Shown here: one piece after another, positions 7,499 to 17,622 of the stretch
Layout of the letters: every line of letters starts with the position of its first letter
Position numbering within the stretch: position 1 is the stretch's first letter
NCBI RefSeq assembly: GCF_007828215.1
Contig: NZ_VIUE01000007.1
Coordinates: 144,758 to 208,757 of the forward strand
Source of the DNA: Pseudomonas sp. SJZ074
Lineage (GTDB): Bacteria; Pseudomonadota; Gammaproteobacteria; Pseudomonadales; Pseudomonadaceae
Reading direction: 5' to 3'
Length of the DNA stretch: 64,000 nt
Notes under the pieces: generated by a model
Told to the model about the DNA's origin: nothing
Databases searched by the model: none
Seen by the model: only the letters and a program-made list of their open reading frames with translations
Made by a program: the position numbers and the translations under genes

Positions 7499-8497
7499 TC
7501 AGACCTTAAACGCTGCGTTGTAGGCAAACAACGCCGGGGCCCCGCCGGTGTGCAGGAAGATGATCGGCCCCTCGTCGAAGCGGTCGCGGCCGATGCCATC
7601 GAGCAAGCCCGCCATGGCCTTGCCGGTGTAGACCGGATCCAGCAACAGGCCTTCGAGACTGGCCAGTAGCTTGACCGCTGCCAGCGTACCGGCGTTCGGC
7701 TCGCCGTAGCGTGGGGCGAAATACTCATCCCACAGGTTCACCTTGAAGGCCTGCGGAAGCGCCACTTCAAGCAGATGGGCGACGCGTTCGGCAAGCCCCT
7801 GGACCTTAGGGAACTGATCTTCCTCGCTGCGCGAAACCGTTACGCCAACCACTGGAAGTTGCGGCAGGGTTTCACTCAAGGCCAGAGCCAGGCCGCTGTG
7901 AGTGCCGGCACTGCCCGAGGCCAGCACCACGGCGGCGAAATCCAGGCCGGTGTCTTTGATCTGCTCGGCCAGCTCCAGGCCGGCGCGCACGTACCCCAAT
8001 GCACCCAAGGCGTTTGAGCCACCAATCGGCACCAGGTACGGCTTCTTGCCGTTGTTGCGCAATCGGGCAGCCAGGGCCTGCAGTTGCTCGTCGGCGTTAT
8101 CCAGGTTTTCCACCCGTTCGACCTTGGCGTCGAACAGCTCCAGCAATAATCGGTTGCCATTGCCCAGGTAATTGGCGTCCTCGGTGCCGATGGGATTTTC
8201 CAGCAGCGCCACGCAACCCAGGCCCAGCCTGGCTGCCAGTGCAGCGGTCTGGCGCACATGGTTGGACTGGATCGCACCGGCGGTAATCAGGGTGTCGGCT
8301 CCCTGGGCCAAGGCGTCGGCGGCGAGATATTCGAGCTTGCGCAATTTGTTGCCGCCCAGGGCCAGGGGCGTCAGGTCGTCGCGCTTGATGTAAAGGTCGC
8401 GGCCGAGCCAGGTGGAGAGGCGTTCGAGTTTTTCCAGCGGTGTCGGATGGCCGAGCAGGTCGAGGCGGTTAAAGCGGGACAGCTGTTGTTTGATCAT
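7499..8497 (-). CDS. dcyD: D-cysteine desulfhydrase
   Basis: This 332-residue PLP enzyme of the ACC deaminase/D-cysteine desulfhydrase family converts D-cysteine to pyruvate, ammonia and sulfide. The cofactor lysine lies in [19 protein letters not shown] near residue 51, with [14 protein letters not shown] following and [14 protein letters not shown] near residue 165. ATG 8497 (MIKQQLSRF) is chosen because homologues start there; the frame stays open 20 codons upstream. Its position just behind the cystine importer matches the E. coli arrangement fliY-dcyD-yecSC and supports use of imported sulfur amino acids. ACC deaminase activity is the main alternative. Confidence 0.9.
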   Translation of the reverse strand: MIKQQLSRFNRLDLLGHPTPLEKLERLSTWLGRDLYIKRDDLTPLALGGNKLRKLEYLAADALAQGADTLITAGAIQSNHVRQTAALAARLGLGCVALLENPIGTEDANYLGNGNRLLLELFDAKVERVENLDNADEQLQALAARLRNNGKKPYLVPIGGSNALGALGYVRAGLELAEQIKDTGLDFAAVVLASGSAGTHSGLALALSETLPQLPVVGVTVSRSEEDQFPKVQGLAERVAHLLEVALPQAFKVNLWDEYFAPRYGEPNAGTLAAVKLLASLEGLLLDPVYTGKAMAGLLDGIGRDRFDEGPIIFLHTGGAPALFAYNAAFKV

Positions 8498-8854
8498 GAG
8501 TCCGTACTGGTTGTAGGCAATGCCTGGACTATAGGCAGGGTGGGTATGGGTGGGCAACTGGCAATCGTTTAGCGGGGAGTAAGACGATTGGATTGCCGAG
8601 CAACGCTGGACCTATGGGAGCGGGTGTGGTCTGCAGCTACTGAACGAATATTCCCCAGGAAACGTCATACCCTTCCATAGGTGTAGGAAACGTGCCGTCG
8701 GGCCCGGTGATTAGTCCTTAGCTGCCTATTCATGTTTAAATTGAACGGTCATTCAAGTTAAACCATTGGTTTGCTGCCCGCTCACAACTGGAGGCTTGCC
8801 TTTGCCGAGTCCGTTATCGACTTTCACGTTTTTGCACGTCGGAGTGCTTCGTTC
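8498..8854. other. Intergenic region between dcyD and betT
   Basis: This 357-base gap separates divergent genes and must hold both promoters. No coding frame is convincing. The only strong signal is the 30-base palindrome at 8734-8763, listed separately. Confidence 0.6.
8734..8763. promoter_or_regulatory. 30-bp palindrome upstream of betT, BetI-like operator candidate
   Basis: GTTTAA-N-TTGAA-N6-TTCAA-N-TTAAAC pairs at 11 of 12 arm positions and is centred about 105 bases before the betT start. The left half contains ATTGAACG, which resembles the half-site I recall for BetI, the choline-responsive TetR repressor. The symmetry is seen directly; assignment to BetI is inference. Confidence 0.5.
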
Positions 8855-10855
8855 ATGAGTGCTTCGTCCCTTCCACCCAGCGGCCTGGTCCGCATGAATC
8901 CGCCGGTGTTTTACTTCGCGGCGACCTTTATCCTGTTGTTCGGCCTGGTGGTGATTGCCATGCCCGAGCAAGCCGGCGCCTGGTTGCTGGCGGCCCAGAA
9001 CTGGGCGGCCAATACGGTCGGCTGGTATTACCTGCTGGCGATGGCCCTGTATCTGGTCTTCGTGGTGGTCACCGCCTTATCCGGCTACGGCAAGATCAAG
9101 CTCGGTGCCGACCACGACGAGCCTGAATTCAGTTACCTGTCCTGGGCCGGCATGTTGTTCGCCGCCGGGATCAGCATCACCTTGTTCTTCTTCTGCGTCT
9201 CCGAGCCGCTGACGCATCTGGCGCAACCACCCCAGGGTGAGGCCGGAACCGCCGATGCGGCGCGCCAGGCCATGCAGATACTGTTCCTGCATTGGGGCCT
9301 GCACGGCTGGGGCGTGTTCGCGTTTGTCGGCATGGCCCTGGCTTACTTTGCCTATCGGCATAATCTGCCGCTGGCCCTGCGTTCTGCGTTGTATCCGCTG
9401 ATCGGCAAACGTATCAATGGCCCCATCGGCTATGCCGTCGACGGCTTCGGCATCATCGCGACCGTGTTCGGCCTCGGCGCCGATATGGGGTTTGGGGTCC
9501 TGCACCTCAATTCCGGTCTCGATTACCTGCTGGGCATCCCTCATACCCAATGGATTCAGGTGGGCCTGATCGCGCTGATGATGGGAGCGGCGATCATCGT
9601 GGCGGTGGCGGGCGTCGATAAAGGCGTGCGGGTCATGTCCGACATCAACATGCTGCTGGCCTGCGCGCTGTTGCTGTTCGTGCTGTTCGCCGGGCCCACC
9701 CAGCATTTGCTCAACACCCTGATCCAGAACGTGGGCGATTACCTCGGCGCCCTGCCGATGAAAAGCTTCGACCTGTATGCCTACGACAAACCCAGCGACT
9801 GGCTGGGGGGCTGGACGGTGTTCTATTGGGCCTGGTGGATCGCCTGGTCGCCGTTCGTGGGGCTGTTCATCGCGCGGATTTCCCGTGGTCGGACCATCCG
9901 TGAGTTCGTGTTCGGCGTGTTGCTGATTCCCCTGGGTTTCACCCTCGCCTGGATGTCGATCTTCGGTAACAGCGCCATCGACCAGGTGCTCAACCACGGC
10001 ATGAGCGCCCTGGGCATGTCAGCCCTGGACAATCCGTCGATGAGTCTTTACCTGCTGCTGGAAACCTATCCATGGAGCAAGACGGTCATCGCGGTCACGG
10101 TGTTCATCAGCTTCGTGTTCTTTGTCACCTCGGCCGACTCCGGCACCGTGGTGCTTTCAACGCTCTCGGCCAAGGGCGGCAACCCCGATGAGGACGGGCC
10201 GAAATGGCTGCGGGTGTTCTGGGGGGCGATGACCGCCCTGGTGACCAGCGCGCTGTTGTTCTCCGGCAGCATCGATGCGTTGAAGTCGGCGGTTGTACTG
10301 ACTTCGTTGCCATTCTCGCTGATCCTGTTGTTGATGATGTGGGGCCTGCACAAGGCGTTTCACCTCGAGTCCCAGAAACAGATCGCGCAACTGCATTCCC
10401 TGGCGCCGGTGTCGGGTTCGCGGCGAGGCAAAGGCGGCTGGCGCCAGCGCTTGAGCCAGGCGGTGCATTTCCCGTCCCGGGACGAGGTCTATCGCTTCCT
10501 CGACACCACGGTGCGTCCGGCGGTTGAGGACGTGAAGGCAGTGTTCGCCGAGAAGGGGCTGACGGTGATGACCCAGCCCGACCCGGCCAACGACAGCGTC
10601 AGCCTGGAAATCGGCCATGGCGAGCAGCACCCGTTCATTTACCAGGTGCAGATGCGCGGCTACTTCACGCCATCCTTCGCCCGAGGCGGCATGGGCTCCA
10701 AGCAGATCAACAACCGTCGTTACTACCGCGCCGAGGTGCATTTGAGCGAAGGCAGCCAGGACTACGACCTGGTGGGCTATACCAGGGAGCAGGTCATCAA
10801 CGACATCCTCGATCAGTACGAGCGGCACATGCAGTTCCTGCACCTGGTGCGCTGA
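8855..10855 (+). CDS. betT: BCCT-family choline transporter with long C-terminal domain
   Basis: This 666-residue inner-membrane transporter has about twelve hydrophobic segments. Its BCCT signature is seen in FYWAWWIAWSPFVGLFIARI followed by SRGRTIREFV near residue 325. After the last helix, near residue 505, a hydrophilic domain of about 160 residues runs to the end, as in BetT proteins of Pseudomonas that take up choline for glycine betaine synthesis and osmoprotection. The start ATG 8855 has GGAG 10 bases upstream; ATG 8894 is an alternative just before the first helix. Its likely control element is the palindrome at 8734-8763. Other betaine-type substrates are possible. Confidence 0.88.
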   Translation: MSASSLPPSGLVRMNPPVFYFAATFILLFGLVVIAMPEQAGAWLLAAQNWAANTVGWYYLLAMALYLVFVVVTALSGYGKIKLGADHDEPEFSYLSWAGMLFAAGISITLFFFCVSEPLTHLAQPPQGEAGTADAARQAMQILFLHWGLHGWGVFAFVGMALAYFAYRHNLPLALRSALYPLIGKRINGPIGYAVDGFGIIATVFGLGADMGFGVLHLNSGLDYLLGIPHTQWIQVGLIALMMGAAIIVAVAGVDKGVRVMSDINMLLACALLLFVLFAGPTQHLLNTLIQNVGDYLGALPMKSFDLYAYDKPSDWLGGWTVFYWAWWIAWSPFVGLFIARISRGRTIREFVFGVLLIPLGFTLAWMSIFGNSAIDQVLNHGMSALGMSALDNPSMSLYLLLETYPWSKTVIAVTVFISFVFFVTSADSGTVVLSTLSAKGGNPDEDGPKWLRVFWGAMTALVTSALLFSGSIDALKSAVVLTSLPFSLILLLMMWGLHKAFHLESQKQIAQLHSLAPVSGSRRGKGGWRQRLSQAVHFPSRDEVYRFLDTTVRPAVEDVKAVFAEKGLTVMTQPDPANDSVSLEIGHGEQHPFIYQVQMRGYFTPSFARGGMGSKQINNRRYYRAEVHLSEGSQDYDLVGYTREQVINDILDQYERHMQFLHLVR

Positions 10856-10866
10856 CCGGGGGCGTC

Positions 10867-11607
10867 TCAGACAAGCCCGCCGTTGGCCCGCAGGATCTGG
10901 CCATTCACCCAGCCGGCGGCCGGGCTCACCAGGAAGGAGAGGACGCTGGCGATGTCTTCCGGCTGGCCGAGGCGCTCCAGGGGCGGCATCTTGGCGTACT
11001 GCTGGATCTGCTCTTCGCTTTTGCCATGCATGAACAGTTCGGTCGCCACCGGGCCGGGCGCGATGGCATTGACCGTGATCTGACGGCCGCGCAGCTCCTT
11101 GGCGAACACCTGGGTCAGCGATTCCACCGCCGCCTTGCTGGCGATGTACACCGAATAGCCGGGCAGGTTCAGGCCAACGGTACTGCTGGAAAAGTTCACG
11201 ATGCGGCCGCCATCGTTCAGGCGGGTCGCGGCTTCGCGCAAGGTGTTGAACGTACCCCGGGTGTTGATCGCGAAGGTCTGGTCGAACAATTCGTCGCTGT
11301 GTTGCGCCAGGGGCATCACCTGCAAGATGCCGGCGTTGTTGACCAGTACATCGGCCTTGCCCAGCTGTGCTTCCGTCTCATCGAACATCCGGCGAACGTC
11401 GGTGGCGGAGGAAACGTCGGCCTTGATCGCAATGGCCCGGTGACCGGCCTGGCGCAACTGCACCACCAGTTTCGACGCTTCGGTAGCACTGTTGGCATAG
11501 TTGATGGCGACAGCGAAGCCGTCGTGGGCCAATTGCTTGGCAATTTCAGCACCGATGCCGCGGGAGGCTCCGGTGACGATGGCTACTTTGGCGGTTTGAG
11601 TCGACAT
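10867..11607 (-). CDS. Short-chain dehydrogenase/reductase
   Basis: This 246-residue NAD(P)-dependent SDR has the nucleotide motif TGASRGIG at residues 12-19, the NNAG motif near 90, a serine in the VNFSSSTVG segment and the catalytic YSVYIASK (Y and K) near 154-162. It ends in the standard GWVNGQILRANGG. The family is close to 3-oxoacyl-ACP reductases, but many members reduce unrelated carbonyls. ATG 11607 follows a GAAGGAA site. A LysR gene is divergent across a 117-base gap, a common arrangement for a regulator and its target. Substrate unknown. Confidence 0.88.
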   Translation of the reverse strand: MSTQTAKVAIVTGASRGIGAEIAKQLAHDGFAVAINYANSATEASKLVVQLRQAGHRAIAIKADVSSATDVRRMFDETEAQLGKADVLVNNAGILQVMPLAQHSDELFDQTFAINTRGTFNTLREAATRLNDGGRIVNFSSSTVGLNLPGYSVYIASKAAVESLTQVFAKELRGRQITVNAIAPGPVATELFMHGKSEEQIQQYAKMPPLERLGQPEDIASVLSFLVSPAAGWVNGQILRANGGLV

Positions 11608-11724
11608 GGCTGTTTCCTTCGTTGAGTGGGATGAGGCCAGATTCACATGTTTACGTAGAGCGATAAATGCACGAGAGTTGCCTTGACTGTTCAATAATCA
11701 CCAACAATCAGAGCGCGCCGTTCC

Positions 11725-12615
11725 ATGGATCAAATCAAGGCGATGAAGGTGTTCGTACGTATCTACGAGCGCAGCAGTTTTACCCTGGCCGCCGATGACC
11801 TGAACCTGCCCCGCGCCACGCTGACTCATACCCTCAATCAGTTCGAAGCCTGGCTGGGTGTACGTCTGTTGGAGCGCAGCACCCGCAAGGTGCGGCCGAC
11901 GCTGGACGGCGAGGCCTATTACCCGCGTTGTGTGCAATTGCTGGCAGAGCTTGAAGAGGCCGAGTTGGCGTTTCGCAGCGTGGCGCCCAAGGGGCGGCTG
12001 CGGGTGGACTTGCACGGGACCCTGGCCCGGCATTTCGTGATTCCGGCCCTGCCGCAATTCATGGCCCGTTACCCCGATATCGAGTTGTCCATCAGCGAGG
12101 CCGATCGTTTCGTCGACCTGATCGGCGAAGGGATCGATTGCGTGCTGCGGGCCGGCACGCTGGGTGATTCATCATTGATTGGCCGGCGTGTCGCCACCCT
12201 GCGCCAGATCACGTGCGCCAGCCCCGCCTATTTACGCCAGTACGGCGAACCGAAGAACCTCGACGACCTGAGCCGGCACCGGGCGGTGAACTACGTGTCG
12301 CGAACCACCGCCAGACAATATCCGTTCGAGTTCATGGTTGAAGGCGAACTCAAGGAAGTGGCTATCGAGGGTGCGCTCTCTGTGTTCGGCGCCGAAATCT
12401 ACGCCGCCTCGGCCATCGCCGGCCTGGGCCTGATCCAATGCCCGCACTATCGGATGGAAACGCAGATCCGGCAGGGCCTGGTCCAGGAAATCCTCATCGA
12501 CACCCCTCCGCCGCCCATGCCGATCTCGGTGCTCTATCCACACAACCGTCACCTGTCGCCGCGGGTGCGGGTGTTTGTGGATTGGGTGGCGGAAGTGTTT
12601 GCCGGGGCACGTTAG
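11725..12615 (+). CDS. LysR-family transcriptional regulator
   Basis: This 296-residue regulator starts MDQIKAMKVFVRIYERSSFT with an N-terminal winged helix-turn-helix (LPRATLTHTLNQFEAWLGVR near residues 29-48). The effector-binding domain follows from about residue 90. It belongs to the large CrgA-like LysR group. Being divergent from the SDR gene it probably controls that gene and itself. Effector unknown. Confidence 0.92.
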   Translation: MDQIKAMKVFVRIYERSSFTLAADDLNLPRATLTHTLNQFEAWLGVRLLERSTRKVRPTLDGEAYYPRCVQLLAELEEAELAFRSVAPKGRLRVDLHGTLARHFVIPALPQFMARYPDIELSISEADRFVDLIGEGIDCVLRAGTLGDSSLIGRRVATLRQITCASPAYLRQYGEPKNLDDLSRHRAVNYVSRTTARQYPFEFMVEGELKEVAIEGALSVFGAEIYAASAIAGLGLIQCPHYRMETQIRQGLVQEILIDTPPPPMPISVLYPHNRHLSPRVRVFVDWVAEVFAGAR

Positions 12616-12650
12616 CGCTTATTTCAGGCTGAACATCGCTGCGCCGTCCG

Positions 12651-12736
12651 TGGGAGCGAGCCTGCTCGCGATGAGGTCTTGTCTGCCGACGTATCATCGC
12701 CTGTTCCGCCGCCATCGCGAGCAGGCTCGCTCCCAC
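12651..12736. repeat. REP pair (inverted), GAGCGAGCCTGCTCGCG type
   Basis: TGGGAGCGAGCCTGCTCGCG at the left is mirrored by CGCGAGCAGGCTCGCTCCCA at the right, with about 45 unrelated bases between. It lies just downstream of the LysR gene and before the aldo/keto reductase gene on the same strand. Confidence 0.9.
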
Positions 12737-12870
12737 ATTGGATCTCGCTGCGATCCTCTGGTGAAGATGAGTTTGCTTTCATGGTTACGATGCGAACTTT
12801 CGACCTGAACGATGCGTCTGTGAAATGTTAGCTTCTGCCATCCGCATCATCCCCGAACAGAGAGCCTTCG

Positions 12871-13908
12871 ATGACCTACATCGCTGCTGAAAACCGCTAC
12901 GAGTCCATTCCCTATCGCCGCGTTGGTCGCAGCGGGCTGGTGTTGCCGGCGTTGTCGCTGGGGTTGTGGCACAACTTCGGCGACAGCACGCCGATCGACA
13001 CCCAGCGTGCCTTGCTGCGCACGGCGTTTGATCTGGGCATCAACCACTTCGACCTGGCGAACAACTACGGCCCGCCCTACGGCAGCGCCGAGATCAATTT
13101 CGGTCGGTTGTTGCGTGAAGATTTCAAGCACTACCGCGACGAGTTGATCATCTCCAGCAAGGCCGGTTGGGACATGTGGCCCGGACCGTATGGCCAGGGC
13201 GGCGGGTCGCGCAAGTATGTGTTGGCCAGCCTCGACCAGAGCCTGAAACGGCTGGGGCTCGATTATGTGGATATCTTTTATTCCCACCGCTTCGATCCCG
13301 ATACCCCGTTGGAAGAAACCGCCAGTGCCCTGGCGACAGCGGTGCAACAAGGCAAGGCGTTGTACGTCGGTATTTCGTCCTATTCCGGGGTGAAGACCCG
13401 GGAAATGGCGGCGCTGCTCAAGGAGTGGAAAATTCCTCTGCTGATCCACCAGCCGGCCTACAACCTGCTCAACCGCTGGGTTGAAAAAGACCTGCTGGAC
13501 GCCACCGACGAATTGGGTACCGGTGTGATCGCCTTTACCCCGCTGGCCCAGGGCCTGCTCACGGACAAGTACCTCAAGGGCATCCCGTCCGATGCTCGGG
13601 TCAATCGTCCGGGCGGCGGTTCGCTGCAAGCTTCGCACTTGTCGGAGGAGAACATCGCCCACGTACGCGCCCTCAACGAGATCGCCCGGCGACGCGGCCA
13701 AAGCCTGGCGCAAATGGCCCTGGCCTGGACCCTGCGCGATCCACGGATCACGTCTGCCCTGATCGGCGCCAGCCGCCCGGAGCAGATTGTCGAGAACGTC
13801 GGGGCGCTGGAGAACCTGAACTTCAGTGCCGAGGAACTGGCGCAGATCGATCGGTTTGCCCAGGAGGGCGGTATCAATCTCTGGGAGAAGCCTTCGTCGG
13901 CGGAGTGA
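12871..13908 (+). CDS. yghZ: Aldo/keto reductase, YghZ (L-glyceraldehyde 3-phosphate reductase) type
   Basis: This 345-residue AKR14-type enzyme is NADPH-dependent. The catalytic tetrad is recognisable: D and Y in NHFDLANNYGPPYGSAE near residues 63-75, K in ISSKAGWDMWPGPYG near 95, and H in YSHRFDPDTPLEE near 138. The C-terminal GASRPEQIVENVGAL is the cofactor-phosphate binding part. E. coli YghZ detoxifies L-glyceraldehyde 3-phosphate and methylglyoxal and has the same length. It stands alone, bounded by REP elements on both sides. Confidence 0.88.
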   Translation: MTYIAAENRYESIPYRRVGRSGLVLPALSLGLWHNFGDSTPIDTQRALLRTAFDLGINHFDLANNYGPPYGSAEINFGRLLREDFKHYRDELIISSKAGWDMWPGPYGQGGGSRKYVLASLDQSLKRLGLDYVDIFYSHRFDPDTPLEETASALATAVQQGKALYVGISSYSGVKTREMAALLKEWKIPLLIHQPAYNLLNRWVEKDLLDATDELGTGVIAFTPLAQGLLTDKYLKGIPSDARVNRPGGGSLQASHLSEENIAHVRALNEIARRRGQSLAQMALAWTLRDPRITSALIGASRPEQIVENVGALENLNFSAEELAQIDRFAQEGGINLWEKPSSAE

Positions 13909-13923
13909 CGCAACTCAACCCCT

Positions 13924-13951
13924 GTGGCGAGGGGATAAATTCCCTCGCCAC
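13924..13951. repeat. Single REP-like palindrome between convergent genes
   Basis: GTGGCGAGGGG and CCCTCGCCAC form a tight hairpin of the second REP family in this window (GTGGCGAGGGA type). It lies between the convergent yghZ and tauD ends and may serve as a bidirectional terminator. Confidence 0.8.
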
Positions 13952-13968
13952 GGTGGTTGCATAGCTGT

Positions 13969-14811
13969 TCAGCGGAAGAACGGCACATCCCCCAGCACTG
14001 TCGCCCGGTGCATCTCGCGTCGGGCAGGACGGTAGTCGTCCACGGCGAAATGCTGGGTTACGCGGTTGTCCCAGAACGCTACGTCATTGACCTGCCAGCG
14101 CCAGCGGACGGTGAACTCCGGGCGGCTGGCGTGGGCGAACAGCAGCTTCAGGATGGCTTCGCTTTCGGTTTCGGACAGTTCATTGATGCGGGTGGTAAAA
14201 CCTTCATTGACGAACAGCGACCGGCGCCCGCTTACCGGATGGGTGCGAACCACCGGATGTGACAGCGGTGGGTTTTTCCGTCGTGCTTCGTCCCAACGAG
14301 CCTGGTCCGCGGCGGTATGACCAAAGCGCTCCAGGGGAAAGGATCGAGTGAAATCGTGGGTCGCAGTCAGGCCTTGCAGCATCTGCTTCAAGGGCGTCGA
14401 AAGGGCTTCATAAGCCGCGATGCCACTGGCCCACAAGGTATCGCCACCGAACGCCGGCAGCAGCTTGGCGCTGAGCACCGCGCCCATGGCCGGGGTCGGC
14501 AGGAAGGTCACGTCGGTATGCCAGACGGCGTTGTCGCGTACATCGGTAACGGCCGTGTCGAGCACCAGCACTTCGGGCTGCCCGGGCACATTCGGATAGA
14601 TGGGATGGACATGCAGGTCGCCAAAGCAGGCGGCGAAACGTGCCTGCTGGGCTGGGTCGATGGGCTGGTCCCGAAAGAACAGCACCTGGTGTTCGAGCAA
14701 CGCTTGATCAATAAGATTGCGCTGTTCAACGCTCAGCGGCTGGCTGATGTCGATGCCGCTGATCTGCGCGCCGAGGGCGATGCTCAAAGGAGTGACGGTT
14801 GGGCGGTTCAT
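13969..14811 (-). CDS. tauD: Taurine dioxygenase
   Basis: This 280-residue Fe(II)/2-oxoglutarate dioxygenase oxidises taurine to aminoacetaldehyde and sulfite. The metal motif HxD is in [19 protein letters not shown] near residue 98, and the distal H with its arginine is in [18 protein letters not shown] near residue 250. ATG 14811 is chosen ([19 protein letters not shown]); the longer frame would run back over the tauC stop region. It is the last gene of tauABCD, 47 bases after tauC. Other sulfonates are possible substrates in this family. Confidence 0.9.
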   Translation of the reverse strand: MNRPTVTPLSIALGAQISGIDISQPLSVEQRNLIDQALLEHQVLFFRDQPIDPAQQARFAACFGDLHVHPIYPNVPGQPEVLVLDTAVTDVRDNAVWHTDVTFLPTPAMGAVLSAKLLPAFGGDTLWASGIAAYEALSTPLKQMLQGLTATHDFTRSFPLERFGHTAADQARWDEARRKNPPLSHPVVRTHPVSGRRSLFVNEGFTTRINELSETESEAILKLLFAHASRPEFTVRWRWQVNDVAFWDNRVTQHFAVDDYRPARREMHRATVLGDVPFFR

Positions 14812-14858
14812 CGTTGTTTTCCTGTGGAGCGCCGAATGGTTGGCGTGGTCATTCGATC

Positions 14859-15698
14859 TCAATGGGCCTGGCCATGCCACGGCACCAGCTTGTGTTGCAG
14901 GGCGCGCAGGCTCATTTCCATGGCGAAGGCGATGAGTGCGATGACCAGGATCCCCAGCACCACCACGTCGGTGACCAGGAATTGCGCCGCTGACTGCACC
15001 ATGAACCCCAGGCCGCTGGTGGCGGCGATCAACTCGGCGGCTACCAATGTCGACCAGCCCACACCCAGGCCGATGCGAATGCCGGTGAGAATGTCGGGCA
15101 GGGCGCTGGGCAGGATCACATGGCGAATCAACTGTGCCGGTGTTGCGCCCAGGGACTGCGCGGCCCGTACCTTGGCCGGGTCGACCGTGCGTACGCCAGT
15201 GGCGGTGGCGATGGCGATCGGAGCGAAAATCGCCAGGTAGATCAGCAGCACCTTCGACAACTCACCGATGCCACACCAGATCACGATCAGCGGCAGGTAG
15301 GCCAGCGGCGGAATTGGCCGATAGAACTCGATCAATGGATCTAAGACGCCCCGGGCGATACGGCTGGAGCCGATGGCAATGCCCACCGGCACCGCCGTCA
15401 GCACGGCCAGCAACAGGCCCAGGCCGATCCGTCCGAGGCTCGCGCCCAGGTGCTGCCAGAGCGTGGCATCCATATAGCCGCTGGTCGCCAGCAGCCAGCC
15501 TTTTTGCAGCACGGCGGAAGGCGAGGGTAGGAACAACGGTTCGACCAGCCCGCTCACCGTCACCACCCACCACAGGACCAGCAGCGTGATCAGGGTCAGG
15601 CCGCTGATCCATCGCGTACTCACGGGACGCCGGAAGCGGCGGGCTGGATCTCTGGCAAGGGTTTCGCTGGCCACCGCCGGGATTTCATAGCTGCTCAT
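14859..15698 (-). CDS. tauC: Taurine ABC transporter, permease
   Basis: This 279-residue inner-membrane permease belongs to the SsuC/TauC group. After a basic N-terminus the first helix begins near residue 28, with five more hydrophobic stretches. The EAA loop appears as [20 protein letters not shown] near residue 177. It overlaps tauB by four bases (ATGA), so the two are translationally coupled, as expected for membrane and ATPase partners. Confidence 0.9.
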   Translation of the reverse strand: MSSYEIPAVASETLARDPARRFRRPVSTRWISGLTLITLLVLWWVVTVSGLVEPLFLPSPSAVLQKGWLLATSGYMDATLWQHLGASLGRIGLGLLLAVLTAVPVGIAIGSSRIARGVLDPLIEFYRPIPPLAYLPLIVIWCGIGELSKVLLIYLAIFAPIAIATATGVRTVDPAKVRAAQSLGATPAQLIRHVILPSALPDILTGIRIGLGVGWSTLVAAELIAATSGLGFMVQSAAQFLVTDVVVLGILVIALIAFAMEMSLRALQHKLVPWHGQAH

Positions 15699-16489
15699 AC
15701 TGGCTCCTGGTGTCGGGTGCCACTGCGTTGGGCGAACACTTTGGCAAGCACGTGTTCACGGATGTCGATGAAGCGCGGGTCGGACTTGATCGACCGCGCT
15801 GACTCGCCGGCCCGGTAGCGCTGGCTGAAATCCAGGTGCAGTCGTTCGACTATCCGCCCCGGGTTGGGCGCCAGCAGGATAAGTTCGGTGGCGAGGAACA
15901 CGGCTTCTTCAATGTCATGGGTGATCAGGAACACCGGTTTGGCGGTGCGTTGCCAGACCTGCAACAACAGCTCCTGCATCTGCTCACGGGTGAAGGCATC
16001 GAGGGCGCCGAAGGGCTCGTCCATCAGCAGCACGCGTGGGTCGGCCGCCAGCGCCCGGGCGAGGCCGACGCGCTGCTTCTGGCCCCCGGAAAGCTGCCAG
16101 ACACGGCGTTGCTCAAAGCCGGCCAGGCCCACCAGGGCGAGCATCTCCCGGGCGCGGGTTTCCCGTGGTTCCCTGGCGACCCCGGCCAGTTCCAGGCCGA
16201 ACCCGACGTTTGCCAGCACATTCTGCCAAGGCAGCAGCGCGTCGTCCTGGAACACCACGCCGCGTTCGGCGCCGGGCCCCGAGACCTGCACGCCGTCCAG
16301 CGTGATCTGCCCGGCACCGGGCTCGACGAATCCGGCGATCAGGTTCAGCAGCGAGGTCTTGCCGCTGCCGGACGGCCCCAGGGCAACCAGCAGTTGCTGT
16401 GGCCCCAGGGTCAGTGAAATGTCCGTCAACACGGCTTCCGACGCCCCGGGATACTGTGCGCCGATGCGCTCCAGCTGTAACAAGGCCAT
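15695..16489 (-). CDS. tauB: Taurine ABC transporter, ATP-binding protein
   Basis: This 264-residue ATPase has Walker [10 protein letters not shown] near residue 38, signature [16 protein letters not shown] near 132, Walker [19 protein letters not shown] near 153 and the switch histidine in [12 protein letters not shown]. This is the nitrate/sulfonate/taurine subgroup. ATG 16489 ([15 protein letters not shown]) is the proper start; the frame is open far upstream but that part overlaps the tauA 3' end in another frame. Confidence 0.9.
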   Translation of the reverse strand: MALLQLERIGAQYPGASEAVLTDISLTLGPQQLLVALGPSGSGKTSLLNLIAGFVEPGAGQITLDGVQVSGPGAERGVVFQDDALLPWQNVLANVGFGLELAGVAREPRETRAREMLALVGLAGFEQRRVWQLSGGQKQRVGLARALAADPRVLLMDEPFGALDAFTREQMQELLLQVWQRTAKPVFLITHDIEEAVFLATELILLAPNPGRIVERLHLDFSQRYRAGESARSIKSDPRFIDIREHVLAKVFAQRSGTRHQEPV

Positions 16490-16517
16490 GGCGGTGCCCC
16501 CCTTTTTTCTTGGCGAA

Positions 16518-17495
16518 TCAGTGAGCGATGTATTTGGCGCTGACGTAGGGGGCGTAGTCGGGCAGGACCGCTTCCACCTTGCCTTGCTCCTTGAGAAACG
16601 CAGCGGTATTGGTGATGGCCTGGGTGGTCGGTGCGCCGAGGCTCGCGATCTGGTCGGCCGCCAGCGGGTACACGTTGCCTTGCAGCAACAGCGGGATGTC
16701 GCTGGCCTTGGCACCGGAGAGCTTCACCAGCTTGTCGATATTGGCCGTGTCCGCCAGCCAGGCTTGCGGGTCCTTGCGGTATTGGGCGTAGGCATCCAGG
16801 GTGACCTTGGCGAAGGCGGTGACGATTTCAGGGTGCTTCTGGGCGAAGTCCTTGCGCACGATCCAGGCATCGAAGGTTGGCGTGCCGAATTTGGCCAGTT
16901 CCGCCGAAGTGATCAGCACCGTGCCGTTTTCCTTGGCCACGCCCAGGGCCGGGTCCCAGACATAGGTGGCATCGATGTCGCCACGCTTCCAGGCGGCGAT
17001 GATGGCCGGTGGCGCAAGGTTGAGTACCGTGACCTTCGACGGGTCGATGTCCCAATGCTTCAACGCGGCGAGCAGGCTGTAGTGACCGGTGGAAACGAAC
17101 GGTACGGCGATCTTCTTGCCGATCAGGTCCTGCGGGGTCTTGATCCCGGCACCGTCGCGGGCTACCAGGGCTTCGGCGGCGCCGATCTGGGTGGCGATGA
17201 GGAAGGTTTCCACCGGGACCTTGCGGGTGATGGCGGCGGTCAGAGGGCTGGAACCGAGGTAGCCGATCTGCACATCACCCGAGGCGATGGCGGTGATGAC
17301 GTCGGCGCCATTATCGAACTTGCGCCAGTCGATGCTGGCCTGGGTGGCTTTTTCATAAGCGCCGTTGGCCTGGGCAACTTTGGCCGGGTCGACGGTGGTC
17401 TGGTAGGCGACGGTCAGGTCGGCGGCTTGGGCAAACAGACTCGCGGCAGCCAGGGAGGCGGCTGCGAGAAGGCGAAGGGGGAAACTCAAAGTCAT
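16518..17495 (-). CDS. tauA: Taurine-binding periplasmic protein
   Basis: This 325-residue protein starts at ATG 17495 after a GAGGAG site. Its signal peptide is [20 protein letters not shown] followed by an AQA cleavage site near residue 24. The mature chain begins [18 protein letters not shown] and contains [20 protein letters not shown] near residue 84, the ligand-pocket region of TauA/SsuA-like proteins. It is the first gene of tauABCD. CysB/Cbl-type sulfur-starvation control is expected from the family; an inverted repeat upstream is noted. Confidence 0.9.
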   Translation of the reverse strand: MTLSFPLRLLAAASLAAASLFAQAADLTVAYQTTVDPAKVAQANGAYEKATQASIDWRKFDNGADVITAIASGDVQIGYLGSSPLTAAITRKVPVETFLIATQIGAAEALVARDGAGIKTPQDLIGKKIAVPFVSTGHYSLLAALKHWDIDPSKVTVLNLAPPAIIAAWKRGDIDATYVWDPALGVAKENGTVLITSAELAKFGTPTFDAWIVRKDFAQKHPEIVTAFAKVTLDAYAQYRKDPQAWLADTANIDKLVKLSGAKASDIPLLLQGNVYPLAADQIASLGAPTTQAITNTAAFLKEQGKVEAVLPDYAPYVSAKYIAH

Positions 17496-17570
17496 GGGAG
17501 AACTCCTCAACAGGCCGCCGGGTATTCGGCGTTGGAGGAGACTAAATGATCTAAGAATTCAAAAATAAAT

Positions 17571-17604
17571 AACTTTTTCGCATGAGCTTATCAGCGAAAA
17601 AGTT
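17571..17604. promoter_or_regulatory. Perfect 11-bp inverted repeat upstream of tauA
   Basis: AACTTTTTCGC (17571-17581) and GCGAAAAAGTT (17594-17604) are perfect complements around a 12-base loop, 76 bases before tauA. On the minus strand the hairpin is followed by ATTTATTTTT, so it could end gshA transcripts. It could equally be an operator for the tau operon. The sequence alone does not decide. Confidence 0.4.
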
Positions 17605-17622
17605 GATCACAGGGAGGGGCGA

